Positions 48,077 to 59,399 of a stretch of DNA of 64,000 nt are shown here, in pieces; positions within the stretch are counted from its first letter, which is position 1, and each line of letters begins with the position of its first letter. The position numbers were made by a program, and so were the translations under genes. Origin of the DNA: Plectrocnemia conspersa (lineage: Eukaryota > Arthropoda > Insecta > Trichoptera > Polycentropodidae). Where the stretch lies: assembly GCA_009617715.1 (NCBI GenBank), contig VTFK01000123.1, positions 682,001-746,000 on the forward strand, written 5' to 3'. The notes beneath the pieces were generated by a model. That model had not been told where the DNA came from and made no database searches. It saw only the letters and a program-made list of their open reading frames with translations.

Positions 48077-48120
48077 ACCATCGTGACGCATTGGGATAAC
48101 CTGTTAGGTCACGATGGTCT
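48077..48120. repeat. Hairpin carrying the TGACGCATTGGG repeat motif
   Basis: GACCATCGTGAC at the left pairs perfectly with GTCACGATGGTC at the right, enclosing GCATTGGGATAACCTGTTAG. The enclosed motif recurs at about 35246, 36545 and 44419, where the flanking arms are less complete. It looks like a tiny foldback repeat dispersed in this intron. Confidence 0.6.
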
Positions 48121-48124
48121 TAAT

Positions 48125-51100
48125 TTAATTCAAATAAATAAATTAATTTCATACAATAATAATAAAATATGCTTTTGGTCAATTACTTTAGTGTGCTCAA
48201 AGAAGTAGAAATCATGTTGGTGTCTTATATTAAAAAAACATATGTATTATAATAGTGTAGAAGAAGACATATGAAAGTGGTAAAAGTGGTTTTGCATTAA
48301 ACCAAATAAAGAAAGATGTTGACACTATTATTTTATGAGCTCAACAAGAAGAAGACACATCAAAAATATGTATATCTTATTTTTGATCTAGAAAGAAGAA
48401 TTAGCAACAGATGTATGATTCAGTCGTACCCCTATTTGCACAGAAATACTTTTTCAAATCTTCCGTCCGCTAAGGGTTAAAAAAAAGGCGAACGATCATG
48501 CTACAATCTATTCCCCAATACACAGATGGCGATTATCACAAAAATATCAAAGTGGCAGGGTCAAATTAATAAGAGAAACCGTATCATTAAATTTGCAGAT
48601 AGCAAAAAGTGTATAAGTAATTATTATCATCATAGTTAATTTTAAAACGCTCTTCGATTACACGCAGACCAACGAGAAAAGGGTAAAAAATAATGATACA
48701 TTATTAATAACGGTAACCGATCATCTCACGAATGAGGAGGGTTTCATTTTAAAAATTGGGCTAGATTGGTCTGCTCATCTGTGATTTTTTATTCTAATTA
48801 ATAAAAAAAAACATTACACAGGAAAACGCAAAGAGAAATTTTGGAAAAATAAACAACTAACCGACACCTTAGCAGGTCAAGCGCATTTGTATCACTTTCT
48901 AGTGCATAATTTTACATTCGTACGTGCAAAGGATATCTTTCAGATTTATATAAATTAAAAAAAAATTTTTGAAGGCTACACAATTATTGTTTACATCGCA
49001 TTTTTTTCTAGTAATGATCACATATAAAAACCCAAACGTACGAGATTATATCCTGATGGTCAAGGTGTGACTCAAAATCGTTTAGTGCTTTGTTCAGCCG
49101 TTGACAAAATCGACATTTGCACAATTGTGTTGTGTATCGAGGAAGCGAATCGCCATATTTGTCACGTATTCGCCGTGGGAACAAAAACGCGCCGATGGGA
49201 ACGAGTTTTGAGGGCATGCGGGCAATCGGTCTTTCGCCCATCGTCATTATTAACTCGGAAGGAAGCTGTGATTTTGATTCAGCCCTTTTATTAACTGCTG
49301 AGGAAAAAAATACGCAAACGACACCGTGCGAATGGAAAGCGACAATGGCAGCGCCGGAAAAGTTTTCGATTGCGGATATCCGCAAGGAAGTAGTGAGTAA
49401 TCGCAGAAAAATAATAGTTTGTTTATAAATTTCGCAATTGTCAAACGTTGTTGTTTCTATGATGTCAGAAATAAGATACTATGATTAAATTAATCATGAA
49501 TTGTCGTGTAATATCGGATGGGTCACTGAATGTATTTGATTTTTTTAATGACAAAATATAATGTAAACAAAGTCATTAGCATCGTCAGCGACAAACGAGA
49601 TAATAAAATAAAATAGATAAATACATTTATTTCAGAAACGTAATAATTTAGTTACGTACAATAAAAATTTTTTTTTTTAAGTAGATACTTTAAAATTCAA
49701 AATGATATAACTTGAAATATGATACATAGAATAATAACATGTAGTTTTTCTTTAAGCACTGGATGCAAAAATGAGATAGTATTCGTCTATATTGCAATAT
49801 GAGCATCTGCAGTACTTCTGCCTAAATCTACCTAGCACTTTTTTGCCACAGTATTTAGTCCCATCTCGCAAAATTTAAACGCAGTTTTTTCGACAATCAT
49901 CAGAATATTTTTTTCTAAATATATTTATCTTTTTATAATTATAATTGTGTATATTTAAAATATACTATTAAAATGTGTCCAGTTTAAAAATATTCTATAA
50001 CATATTTTTTTAACTAATATATTACTTTCAAAATAGTATTTTTGAAAAATAAAAATAAAATAAAAAGGACTTCTTTATTTTGTATAAAAGAGTGTATCTG
50101 ATAAATATGCATTATTGAGAAATTTGACTTTAAATGTCAGTTTTTAATTTAATTATATCGATTTCATACATATTCAATTTCAATTGAGTGACTCAATATT
50201 TAAAACACTAAGCTGAAAATAATCTTTTAATTATAGAAAGAATTAATTATTTAATCTATAAGCTATATTCGTCTCCTTAAATTGATTAGTTATGCTGGAG
50301 ACAAATATTGTTTTGCGCAGCTTTAACTCGCGAGAGCCCAGGTAGGAGGTCGAACCTAGCCTCATGCTACTGACTTTTTATAAAATTTAGACTAATTCAA
50401 AAGGCCACTGATTTTAATTAATTTAATATGTTTTATGTATCATCATATAACGTAATGTATAATAAAAATGTATTTTTTAATATTCAAAGCAAAAATTGAA
50501 AATAGGTGCATTTCATAGAATATAAGTTATAAATACGATACTAAAAAAATGGCGATGATTGAATCGGCTAGAGAAGCATATTTTCTCACTAATTGCAGAC
50601 TTTAAAAATATGGAGTAAGACTCATGATTTTTATCAAACTGTAACTAATAACTAATATTGTAAAAAGGAAAACGGTTATAAGCCAGTAACATGTTTATTA
50701 TATAAAAAATATTTATATTATTGAAATTAACGTATTTAAAAAAACTACAAATATGATATGATATGATAGCTGAACCCTACGGAATTATGATGATTATTGT
50801 ATAATAAGTATTTTACTGCGATTTGGGTGTTTATAATATTGCTTTAAAACGATAACGGATATAAAACGGCGTCACGCTCAAATTTAAGTTGTGAAACGCA
50901 CATTTTCCGTTCAAGCCAAACCTTACATAAGCAAATATAATAAGTTAGGTTTGAACGTTCAGCACGGGAAACGCAGTGTAGAGTAACAACTGTTTTTAGC
51001 GTGGCGCCGTGTTAATTAACAAGTAACAAAACTTTTATGACAATTTCAAGAACCAACTAGCAGTTGAATCAACATATTTTTATTGAATTGTAAATAATTT

Positions 51101-51515
51101 GTTGTAACACGAAGGCGTTACCCCGATGCGTTACAACGGCGAAACACAATCAACAACTACTGAGTAAGTAGTGATACACCAGATTGAAATCAGCCTGTAA
51201 ATTACAGCTTATAATGAGTAGATGAACGATCTATTTCAATTATTCAACATGATTTTCATCTGTGAGATTGTGAAAATCTAGGAAAACTAAATCTGTGATG
51301 ATCGATGGTAATTATAATTTTAAATAATGGGGGCGATTAAACAGAGAATTATTTTAAAAGATAAATAAATACTTTGTTCTATATATTGTGCATTTATGTA
51401 AGGTAAATCTTTGAAAAAAAACTTATTGCAGAAAGGTGTTCACTGTTCTGATTAACGTTCGCTCACACCTAATCTGACCAACAGAAATACACAAACAAGA
51501 CATGATATAAATTTC
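48125..51515. other. Intron; GC-raised open patch at 49000-49430; SINE-like trace
   Basis: Overlapping frames at 49008-49385 (minus, 125 aa) and 49117-49428 (plus, 103 aa) are open, but neither has a recognisable domain. At 50335-50375 the minus strand has TAGGTTCGACCTCC, a B-box-like block, without a properly spaced A-box. At 50870-51010 an imperfect inverted repeat (CGGCGTCACGC.. GCGTGGCGCCG) encloses foldback-family debris. The region 51130-51410 matches 36270-36420 and, further on, 59800-59905. Confidence 0.4.
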
Positions 51516-51519
51516 ATTT

Positions 51520-51565
51520 TGGATTTAAATCCAGGTCTCCCAGGTATGAATCACCGACTATGCCA
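51520..51565 (-). repeat. tRNA-like SINE head, shortened
   Basis: On the minus strand, TGGCATAGTCGG (51553-51564) is an A-box-like block and GGATTTAAATCC (51521-51532) a B-box-like block. They are about 10 bases closer than in a real tRNA. A CTGGGAGACCTGGATTTAAA context resembles common tRNA-derived insect SINEs. A functional tRNA gene is ruled out by the spacing. Confidence 0.5.
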
Positions 51566-51946
51566 CAATCTATCGTGCTGGTGCATGCAATACAACTTTT
51601 CAATTATTAATATATTTTTTTTAATGTGTTATATTTTAGTCAATGTCAATATTTTTTATTTATCATCACAAATTAGGTTTTCCTAGATTTTATTAATGGA
51701 AGAACATCGTTAATGAGAAAAGACGGAGAATTAACATAAGACACGATAAGATGGCAATAATCTGTTTCAGGTGAAGAGCAAAAAAAATAAACAACCGTAG
51801 TAATTTGAGGCCAAGAAGATAGAGGCCGAATATTTACATATAATCTAGAATGGATTATATGGTTTCAAGTCTCAAGATCCTAACCCTGAACGATTTTCGA
51901 CTGTTAAAGCAGTACACGTTGCTATTGCACATTATAAAAATCACGG

Positions 51947-51985
51947 TCCGTTCACGCATTTACGCGTGATAGCGAAATTTTCGTG
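51947..51985. repeat. Solo terminal sequence of the mariner/IS630-type element
   Basis: CACGGTCCGTTCACGCATTT and CGCGTGATAGCGAAATTT match, in reverse complement, the block at about 54586-54620 that borders the transposase relic. It contains a self-complementary CACGCATTTACGCGTG core. No transposase remnant is attached here. Confidence 0.6.
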
Positions 51986-52823
51986 GTCAGTCCGTTTCGA
52001 GGGTTTAAAATAATGTAACTCAAGCTCATAAAAATATCGTGCGAACGTAATAAAAATTTTAATTTTTATCTAGAGAGGGTAATATACATTTATAATTTCA
52101 CTTTTTGTCAAACATAGAAATACATAATAACATATACCGTAATGTGTTCAGACAAGAAAATAACTACAGTGCTTGGCAAAAAATTGGAATGAACTGAGAA
52201 ATATATTTATATGTAAAAATTATTATAAAAATCTGGAAATATTTTTTTATCATAAATCCTAACCACTAAAGATAAAAAGCTTTTTTAAATATTTTTTATC
52301 GTTTATATTGAAAAAGCTCCAAAAGATAACACACTAGTTATAGTCTTACGATACAATTATATAAACTGAAGTACAGAAACAGTATATTCCGAACTGTACA
52401 CTGAACTTTTTAAGTCGCACTTCTAGTGAAAATGGAGAATGATAGCTTTAAATAACCCTTTGCATATGGTTTTACAATCCATTCATTCATACGAAACACC
52501 ATTCAATCATCGGCTTATCTATCAAAATGCAGATAAGTTCATCATGCACATGGATACAGAAAAACTTTCGTCCTAGAAAACGCTTCCAGAGGTCCTGTGA
52601 GCTTTGAATCGGAGGGCGGGAGGCGCGGCCCTCCGGTCCACCGGCCAATGGGCGTACGGCCACGCCCGCCGGCGCTCACCAAACGACGACCTCTTCTCCG
52701 TCCACCGTGGACCTCTTCTTCATCATCAACAACGACCTGTTGAGCCCGTTGAAACGAGTATTCCGACTCTTTTGCATATTACCACTTCGCTGTCAATCGG
52801 CACGTAAGCTTTGTTTTTTATAC

Positions 52824-53006
52824 CTCCGTCTCTTCGAGTGCGGCGACAGGGGCGGAAGGTGGTGCAGGGCTGGCGCCATCGGGGGGTAGCGGCGGTTGCG
52901 GCATGTAGCCGGGGGGCGGCGGCGCCGGGGGCAGATACCCTCCGCCGGCGCCCCCGCCGCCCTGAACGCCGCCTCCGTAAGCGTACATGGTAGATAGGTT
53001 GTCCAT
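52824..53006 (-). CDS. tgo: Probable first coding exon of ARNT/tango
   Basis: The ATG lies in the context CCTCACCATGG, close to the Kozak ideal. The 61 codons read MDNLSTMYAYGGG, then a Gly-rich run and a Pro-rich tract (YLPPAPPPPGYMPQPPLPP), ending ALEETE. The sequence continues GTATAA, which fits a splice donor and would otherwise give a stop at 52818. Gly/Pro-rich N-termini ahead of the acidic and bHLH region are common in insect ARNT proteins, and the exon has the same strand and order as the ARNT exon at 14741-14821. The gene assignment is inference, because this part is poorly conserved. Phase: the exon ends after a full codon, while 14741-14821 needs two bases before it, so one or more small exons, or a different first exon, must lie between. 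The frames of the other strand are GC-driven shadows. Confidence 0.6.
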
Positions 53007-53300
53007 GGTGAGGTTATCGTCGCACTATCGTAGTAGCACGCCGCCGACGTTTGTACGTGGAGGGCACCATCGACGACACAATAAACACGGAACAGGAATA
53101 ACAACAACACTTTGAAACTCGCGAAAACATTTACGACAACTGTGACGCAAAGCGGCGCGGAGAAACGCGTGCTACCGCTCGCGAAGTCCGCGGCGGACTG
53201 AACGTCGCTAGGTGCATTCACGCGGACGTTTTGCGTGTTACTAATTAACTCGTACCGCCCCCCGCCACTATAAACTGCAACTGAATAAATACACCAATTC
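53007..53300 (-). promoter_or_regulatory. Putative 5' UTR and core promoter of ARNT/tango
   Basis: GC-rich sequence upstream of the minus-strand ATG at 53006. TTCAGTTGC at about 53279-53285 matches the arthropod initiator TCAGTT, which would place transcription start near 53282; no TATA box is obvious 25-35 bases upstream. An upstream ATG at 53221 opens a 142-codon frame that overlaps the main ATG in another frame. Base composition returns to AT-rich beyond 53280. The promoter is inferred from composition and motif only. Confidence 0.4.
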
Positions 53301-53995
53301 CGTACATTGAGCGTAAATGATGATTCATTAAATTTGAATTACTTTGATTAATTAATTCATTTGTTTTATTTATGTGCCCGTTACCTTAAATCTGTATTTG
53401 AAATTTCAAACGATCGTAATTTAGTGAAATAGAAATAACAAATGAAATATGAGTTTATCATTTGATCCAGATTTAGTTATAAACATTCACAAAAAAAGGA
53501 TAATACTTCAACTTTTGAAAAATTTCTATATTATTTAATAATAAATTTTAAACGTAGCAGTTTCATATATTTTTTTAATTTAACCAAAATATTTATGTAG
53601 CTTGTGCAACTTTATATTTTCCAATAGCAAGTTTAAAAATAAAATACATATTAATTAAAATAAAATATAAATGTACATTTTACACAAGATTTTAACTAAT
53701 ATTATTGACTAATATCAAAGATTTTTTTTATTATTTAAATATGCTTTTGCTAATTATAGTGCTACTTATACAATTAAAAATGCTACAGTATTACCACGAA
53801 AATGAGCAATATTTGAATTTTAGGTCCAGAAAAAGCACTAGGGCTTTATTATTTTATATGTAAGGGTTTTTTTTAGAGTTATAGAACTCGAAAGTGAAAT
53901 AAAACCATGGTATTGACTTTATTGAAAAGATAATTTTATACCATTAGTGTTTAAATATGATTTCGTGTGATAAAATACGGTGAATAAAGCGCAAT
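53301..53995. other. AT-rich 5' flank, no feature seen
   Basis: Very AT-rich with no open frame of note, no terminal repeats and no match to other parts of the window that I could see. Confidence 0.4.
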
Positions 53996-54009
53996 CTGGA
54001 AGTCTAATT

Positions 54010-54620
54010 TTCGACCACTTTTTCTATTTATATATCGGCAATAACGCTGCGAATGTTGTCTCTGGTTTATCGGCGTAAACTAGCGACTTCACACATCCTC
54101 ACAGAAAATAATCCAAAGGTCTTAAATCATCGATCTTGGCAATTAACAGGCCCATTACGCGAAATTATGCGCTCATCGAATGTTTCATTGTGTGGCATGT
54201 TGCGCTGTCTTGTTGAAATCAAAGCTCTTCCGCGTTAATGTCATCCAACTGGGGAACGAAAAATTCAGTAATTATGGATCTATAGCGCTCTCCATTAACT
54301 GTGACGTTCTGGCCGGCGTCATTTTTGAAGAAATATGGACCAATGATTTCACAAGCCCATAAAGCATACTAAACAGTGACTTTTGTGGATGTAACGGCGT
54401 CTTAATAATGCCTTGTGGATTTTCTTTACTTCAAATGCGTCAACTTTGCTTGTTAACGCAGCCATTCAACCAGAAATGAGCCTCATCGCTGAACAAAATT
54501 TTGTAGCGAAAATGAGGATGAAGAGCAATCTCGTTTCCGGCCAATTCAATATTGAAAATAGATAAGGGGAATGACTGCGAAGTTTCGCTATCACGCGGAA
54601 ACGCGTGAACGGACCGTAAT
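54010..54620 (-). pseudogene. Mariner/IS630-superfamily transposase relic
   Basis: Minus-strand translation with frame changes gives IALHPHFRYKILFSDEAHFW (first catalytic Asp in FSDEAH), then LNGCVNKQ. It continues with pieces equivalent to NPQ..H..PLHP.KVTVW, IGPYFFKND and GERYR.MI, then FFVPQLDDI, QQDSATCHT-like sequence and RPLDYFL before a stop replaces the expected Trp. The order matches the DD(37-39)D-type transposases with PLDYFLWGYVKSLVYADKP, common in insects. A terminal-like block CACGCGGAAACGCGTGAACG near 54596-54620 lies at the 5' side, with a deletion between it and the coding part. Dead through several frameshifts and stops. Confidence 0.8.
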
Positions 54621-54624
54621 GTAT

Positions 54625-55237
54625 TATTACATTTTATTGCAATTTCTATTTAAGCAAGGGTTGTGTAGAACAGATTCTTTAAAGAAATAATACAATAGTG
54701 TACGTGTTAAATGGTCATAAAGTGTATTAATATAAAGTAAAACTTTTACAGATCAAGTCCCATTTTTTCTCCTAAATTATTTATTTTAAATATTATAGTA
54801 CTATCAAACCGTGCAGTAAGATTCTCGTGTCGTTCGTGTCGGAATTTAAACTCCACAGTGCCAGTTAACTTTAAACGCTCAAAGGGTTGATTTTTCAATA
54901 CAGACAGCGAAAAGTAATTTCCTCCATGCCATCATGAAAATATAACAATCTGAAATATGGACATATTTAAAAATACTAGGCATTATTTTTCAACGACATG
55001 CAACGCGGTAAAAACCGCAGTGCAACAACTAACCGACCGTCGATTTAATGAATCGCGTAATTTTCTACAGTAGCGCACAATGTGCACACAAAACACACAC
55101 ATATACACATCAATTATTATAATAGCCGAGTAGATAAGAATGCGACACAGTCGACCATAATCGATATGCAATAACAGTCATTATTCAGGCGTGTACCATG
55201 GCGTGTGAATACCTCCTCGCGGATTTGCACATTCGCA
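54625..55237. other. AT-rich flank up to the duplicated segment
   Basis: No feature recognised. A TTTAAACGCTCAAAGGGTTGA block near 54871 is reminiscent of a piggyBac-type end but lacks a TTAA and a partner. The frame at 54983-55171 (minus) has no domain. Confidence 0.35.
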
Positions 55238-56097
55238 CGCCTAGTTGAGCCGAGTTTCACCTAAACTGCGAGGGTCGAGGTCGACAGACACTCGCGAGAG
55301 AGGAGGACGCTTGCTTACACAGTTCGACCGCAAGTCTCGCGTTAATATTCAAGGAGACAATGCGGAATTCGAGACCGCAAAACCCTCTCCGCCGCCCCCC
55401 ATCTTCCCCCCGCGGAATTCCGCAAATATCATAACTCGGAAAGAAAACATCGCAGCACCACAACACACAGGTGGAGCGGCCGATTCAACCGTCTGCTGGT
55501 TCGCCCCCGAAAAGTCGAGGGGTTCCCGAGTTCCGCCGCGCTCGCGGGAGGGTGGCGATTTAGGGGAAAAGAAAGTGGCGGAGGAGTGAGAAAAAAAGCG
55601 ACTGAAAATAAACTTTGTTTACGAGGGGGGTTGTGTAAAAGTGGAAATATGTTGCGCTTCGCGAACTGCGCCAACGCTGTGCAACGAAGGAGGGTGACTG
55701 TAATTCCGGTGGGTCTTTATCGAAATTTCACTGATGACTTGTTTGGGTTATCTAAAATGAGATATGTTAGAAATGGGTGTTCTAGTACACATCACACGTG
55801 AGAATCGAATACTTTATTAGCTCTTTTAATTGGAAAAAGGTGTTCCAAAGTGTATACTATCACAAAAACTATGGTCACTAGATAACTGGGAAGGAGGTGT
55901 CTTTAAGTTGGATTATACCTAATCTATTATCATGACTTCATGATGGCTTTATAAAAAATATTTAAAAAATGAATGATGCACGCCTAAAATAGATACACAC
56001 CATCCCACATAAATTGTTCCAGCTAGCTCCCCGTAGCTATGGCCGAAAGCATCGATGTGTTTGACAAGCTTGTTAAAAAGTTGGATGGCTCGTTTAA

Positions 56098-58793
56098 CAC
56101 TTTACCGACCGGCAGTTTCACTACCAGACTTACGCTAAATACCGGCACTTTTTCGCAAAACTTCGCGAATTTTACCTTTTTTATTTAAATTTATGTATCT
56201 TTTGATTCGGTCCGAATATTTCGCTGAATTTTTCTAGATATGTTATAAATGTATCAATGCATCAATTAAAGTTATTATTAGATGGTTCTCAACATGTGGT
56301 TAGCCGGAAATAATAAATAATTATTACTTTTCCTTATTATTAGATTTTTAAAATGATTATCTTGATTTTAAAATTATAAAAACGAATAACCTAGAAATTT
56401 TATTAAAAATAATTTAAATTGAGTTAACCAGCGGTTCTCAAACTTTTTTTAATTTGTAAAAACTTTTTTCAAGCAAACTTTTCTTTTGTATTGTGACATT
56501 TTTACTAATACGAGTTTACTGATATATAATTCATTTGCAATAAAATATTCACTAACCGTTGTAATTCACTCCATCGTAATGTGAAATTTTCCAGACACAT
56601 ACACAGATAATTTACATTTTCTTTCACGTGTAAATCACTTTTCACAATAACTAGTTATATAATGAAAGTTTAAAGTGTCTCGATTTTTTACCGTTTTTCG
56701 CAATTGCAACAAAATTACCCCATATCGTTTATATTTGGTTTCAAATATTCGTAATTTTGCATTTTTCAGATATTCTGGTAAAACCCGATTCTTCCTTATG
56801 GTACCACAGATTCTATTTTTTTTTCATATATATTTTTTTTGCTATTTCAACACTGTTATAAAAATCGTCCATATAAAGATGATGCCATTTGTATTTATTG
56901 TCTGATGTTAGATGTGATATTGAATCTTGTAACGAAATTCCAGGTCCTGAATATATTTTAAATTTCAATATGTATCCTGACACTAATTCACATACCATTC
57001 TTATCACTATACCGTACTTTGTGAGCTTACTGGGGTTGTATACGTGAAAATTTAATCTTCCACACCATGGGATCATACCCTCATCCAGAAATATGTTTTG
57101 GCTTGGTTTGTACATATTTTTTAATCTTTCGGAAAAATAATCAATTATTTTTTGTACTTTGAACAGTAATCCTACATTATCAGTAACATTTTCATCATTG
57201 GAAAAACGCAGGTAACGTAATATTTGATAAAACCTATTTCTATTCATGGTTTTTGTAAATATCAAGGTCCCTATTAGTGGATTTATTGTCTAATACAGGT
57301 GTAATGAGCCTTTTTTACCAGGCCCATTAGCAATAGCAACTCAAACCAATTTTTTAATTCTGGTACCGTTACATCCACCCATTTTTTAGATTTTATTTGC
57401 AGTTTGTATCTGTTGATGTGTTGATTATGGTGTCTATTCGTTTTTCTGCAATAACGGGAAATAAGTCATCTTCAATAAAGTTTTGTGTCTTGTAAAGTGT
57501 CTTCTAAATATTTTTCTTGTTCATCTTCCTCGTTGCTCATGAGCATCATAGCATGTGGACGATTTCTTTCATGAACAGAGGAGTCTGAATCTCTATCACT
57601 ATAATTTTCATTGTCACTTGGAATATCTATATATATTTAGCACTATATTAAATAACATAAACTGTAATTATTTTCACGTAGATTCTACACTCGTATCTAA
57701 CAGTTCGTAATATTTTTCGAATATTCACTCGAGCACACGAAAACCAGATGCACTTCACACGATAGTATAACTTAAACTTAATTCTTATCCATAAGTTTTT
57801 ATGTGTATCGTGCTAATAATTCAAAAATATTAACTCGAAAAAATTCCCACTTTCAAAAATAATGTGTCACTGAGATTCGGTATTTCCAGTAAGCCAGTAA
57901 TATCTGACGGGAGATAATATTTACTCACAAAAAATATGTTGGAATTTCCTTATAATAGGATAGAAAAAAATACAATAGAATCTTACTAATCTGACAATCT
58001 TGAGATTCTCAGTAATCCAATACTATCTAATGGTTAATGATATGATACATTTTTAGTGTCTTGTACTTTTTATATATGTACATCGTGTTTTTTAATTTTA
58101 TGTAATTTGACTTTATTTCTAAATAAACCCAATTACCCAATAAATTATTTTTAAATATACATATTTATATGTTTGTGTATAAAATATCATATTTTTTCTT
58201 TTTTTACACCGTCCGAAAAAAAAGTGTGCTGGATAAAAGTTTTTTAGAAATTTGAAAAAAGTTTGAGAACCGCTGGTTAACTCAATTTAAATTTTTTTTT
58301 ATTTAAATTCTTAGATTATTTGCTTTTTTTATTATTTTAAAATCATCAATCAATTTTAAAATCTAATAATAAGGAAATGTAATAATTAATTTCTATTTCC
58401 GGCGAACCACATGTTGAGAACCACTTAATAATGTCTCGAATTGATGTATTGTTACATTTATAACATTTCTAGAAAAATTTGTTATAATATTCGGACCACA
58501 TCAAAAGATACATAAGTTTGTCTGGTAGTGAAACTGCCTGATGAAAGAAATATAAAATATATTTATAAAACCTTCGCATTTGTCTAAATATAATTTAAAA
58601 AAAAAAAATTAAAATAAAATGAAAATTCATACATTTATTTAGTCATCTCTTAAAAAAAAGCAAATAAAACACTAAACATATATTTTTAATTTGACATGGA
58701 AACGAAAACATACACAGGACGCCAATTGGCGTCTGCGGTGTTTAACTTTCGGCACACTCAGGACGCCAATTGGCGTGAGCGGTAGGTAAAGTG
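56098..58793 (-). mobile_element. 2.7-kb piggyBac element with long inner inverted arms
   Basis: TTAA at 56094-56097 and 58794-58797 flanks termini CACTTTACCGACCG and, from the other side, CACTTTACCTACCG. Copy B has TTTAAAAGCAGCG at the equivalent point (about 62368-62380) with no insert, a direct empty site. Inside the ends lie long inverted arms, about 56110-56480 and 58250-58540. They pair from GTTTCACTACCAGACTT / GTCTGGTAGTGAAAC through TTCTCAACATGTGG / CCACATGTTGAGAA to AACCAGCGGTTCTCAAACTT / AAGTTTGAGAACCGCTGGTT. GGACGCCAATTGGCGT is repeated near the right end (about 58718 and 58761). The transposase relic is on the minus strand between the arms. Confidence 0.9.
56640..57620 (-). pseudogene. 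piggyBac transposase, PGBD4-like, frameshifted
   Basis: The enzyme family excises and inserts at TTAA with a DDE/DDD catalytic core. The longest intact part (57265 down to 56813, 150 aa) reads MNRNRFYQILRYLRFSNDEN, then DEGMIPWCGRLNFHVYNPSK, YGIVIRMVCELVSGYI and HHLYMDDFYNSVEIAKKIY. These cover the DE.M.P..GR....Y.P.KP...G.K catalytic block (first Asp) and the D.FY.S..LA..L block (second Asp). N-terminal pieces, including an acidic MMLMSNEEDEQEKYLEDT segment and VDVTVPELKNWFELLLLMGL, lie upstream to about 57620. After a frameshift near 56815 the C-terminal direction continues with ICGTIRKNRVLPEYLKNAKL to about 56640. The final catalytic Asp region and Cys-rich tail are not recognisable. Several frame breaks make it inactive. 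Confidence 0.88.
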
Positions 58794-59399
58794 TTAAGAG
58801 CAGCGTTCTTAAGCGCTGGCGTTTTGTCACAAAAAGACGCTACGAATCAGCTTAGCAATTATTATTCATCTATTGTAGAAATTGGTTTTAGCCATATTTT
58901 TAAGCAGCACAAGAACGATTGACGCAAATATGTGTTTCCCGGCGTCTATGTAATGTATAATACACAATAAATACATTTTTATTAAAAATACTGTGGATTA
59001 AAATCAAGAAAAAATATAGGGCACTCTACATTTAAAAACTGCCGAGCATCGACAGATTGTCGACACCACCCCACAGTAACTTCAAAATGTGCTTCATTTA
59101 ATACATACTACAATCATCAATTAAATAAATTTAAGAAAAAAATACGGATATATTCGAATCCTTAATCCATTTTGTATTCAATATTCAAATTAGAATTAAC
59201 GTATCGTATAAAAAGCGAATGTTCAATAATTTGTTAAAGCTACACGCGCTCCGCATAATGAAGTTGAGCATCTTCTATGCCTTAACGCAAACTTTGACGA
59301 TGTGCAAATTTAATCTACTTCCCTGCTTTTGAACGTCACTCCCAAATCTTTTGGTTAAGATACTGCCGCCTAAACTATAAGTGTTTATAGGTCTTTTGT

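Noticed and set aside
50335..50375. tRNA gene or SINE on the minus strand
   Set aside because: A B-box-like TAGGTTCGACC is present, but the nearest A-box-like sequence is only about 14 bases away, far too close.
52604..52993. Several plus-strand frames across the GC-rich first exon
   Set aside because: They are long because of high GC. The minus-strand frame has a strong start context, Pro/Gly-rich ARNT-like composition and a GT donor at its end.
55245..55801. Possible gene in the duplicated GC-rich block
   Set aside because: The homologous frame in the second copy shares only part of its reading frame because of indels in the GC-rich region. The common C-terminus follows from DNA identity alone.
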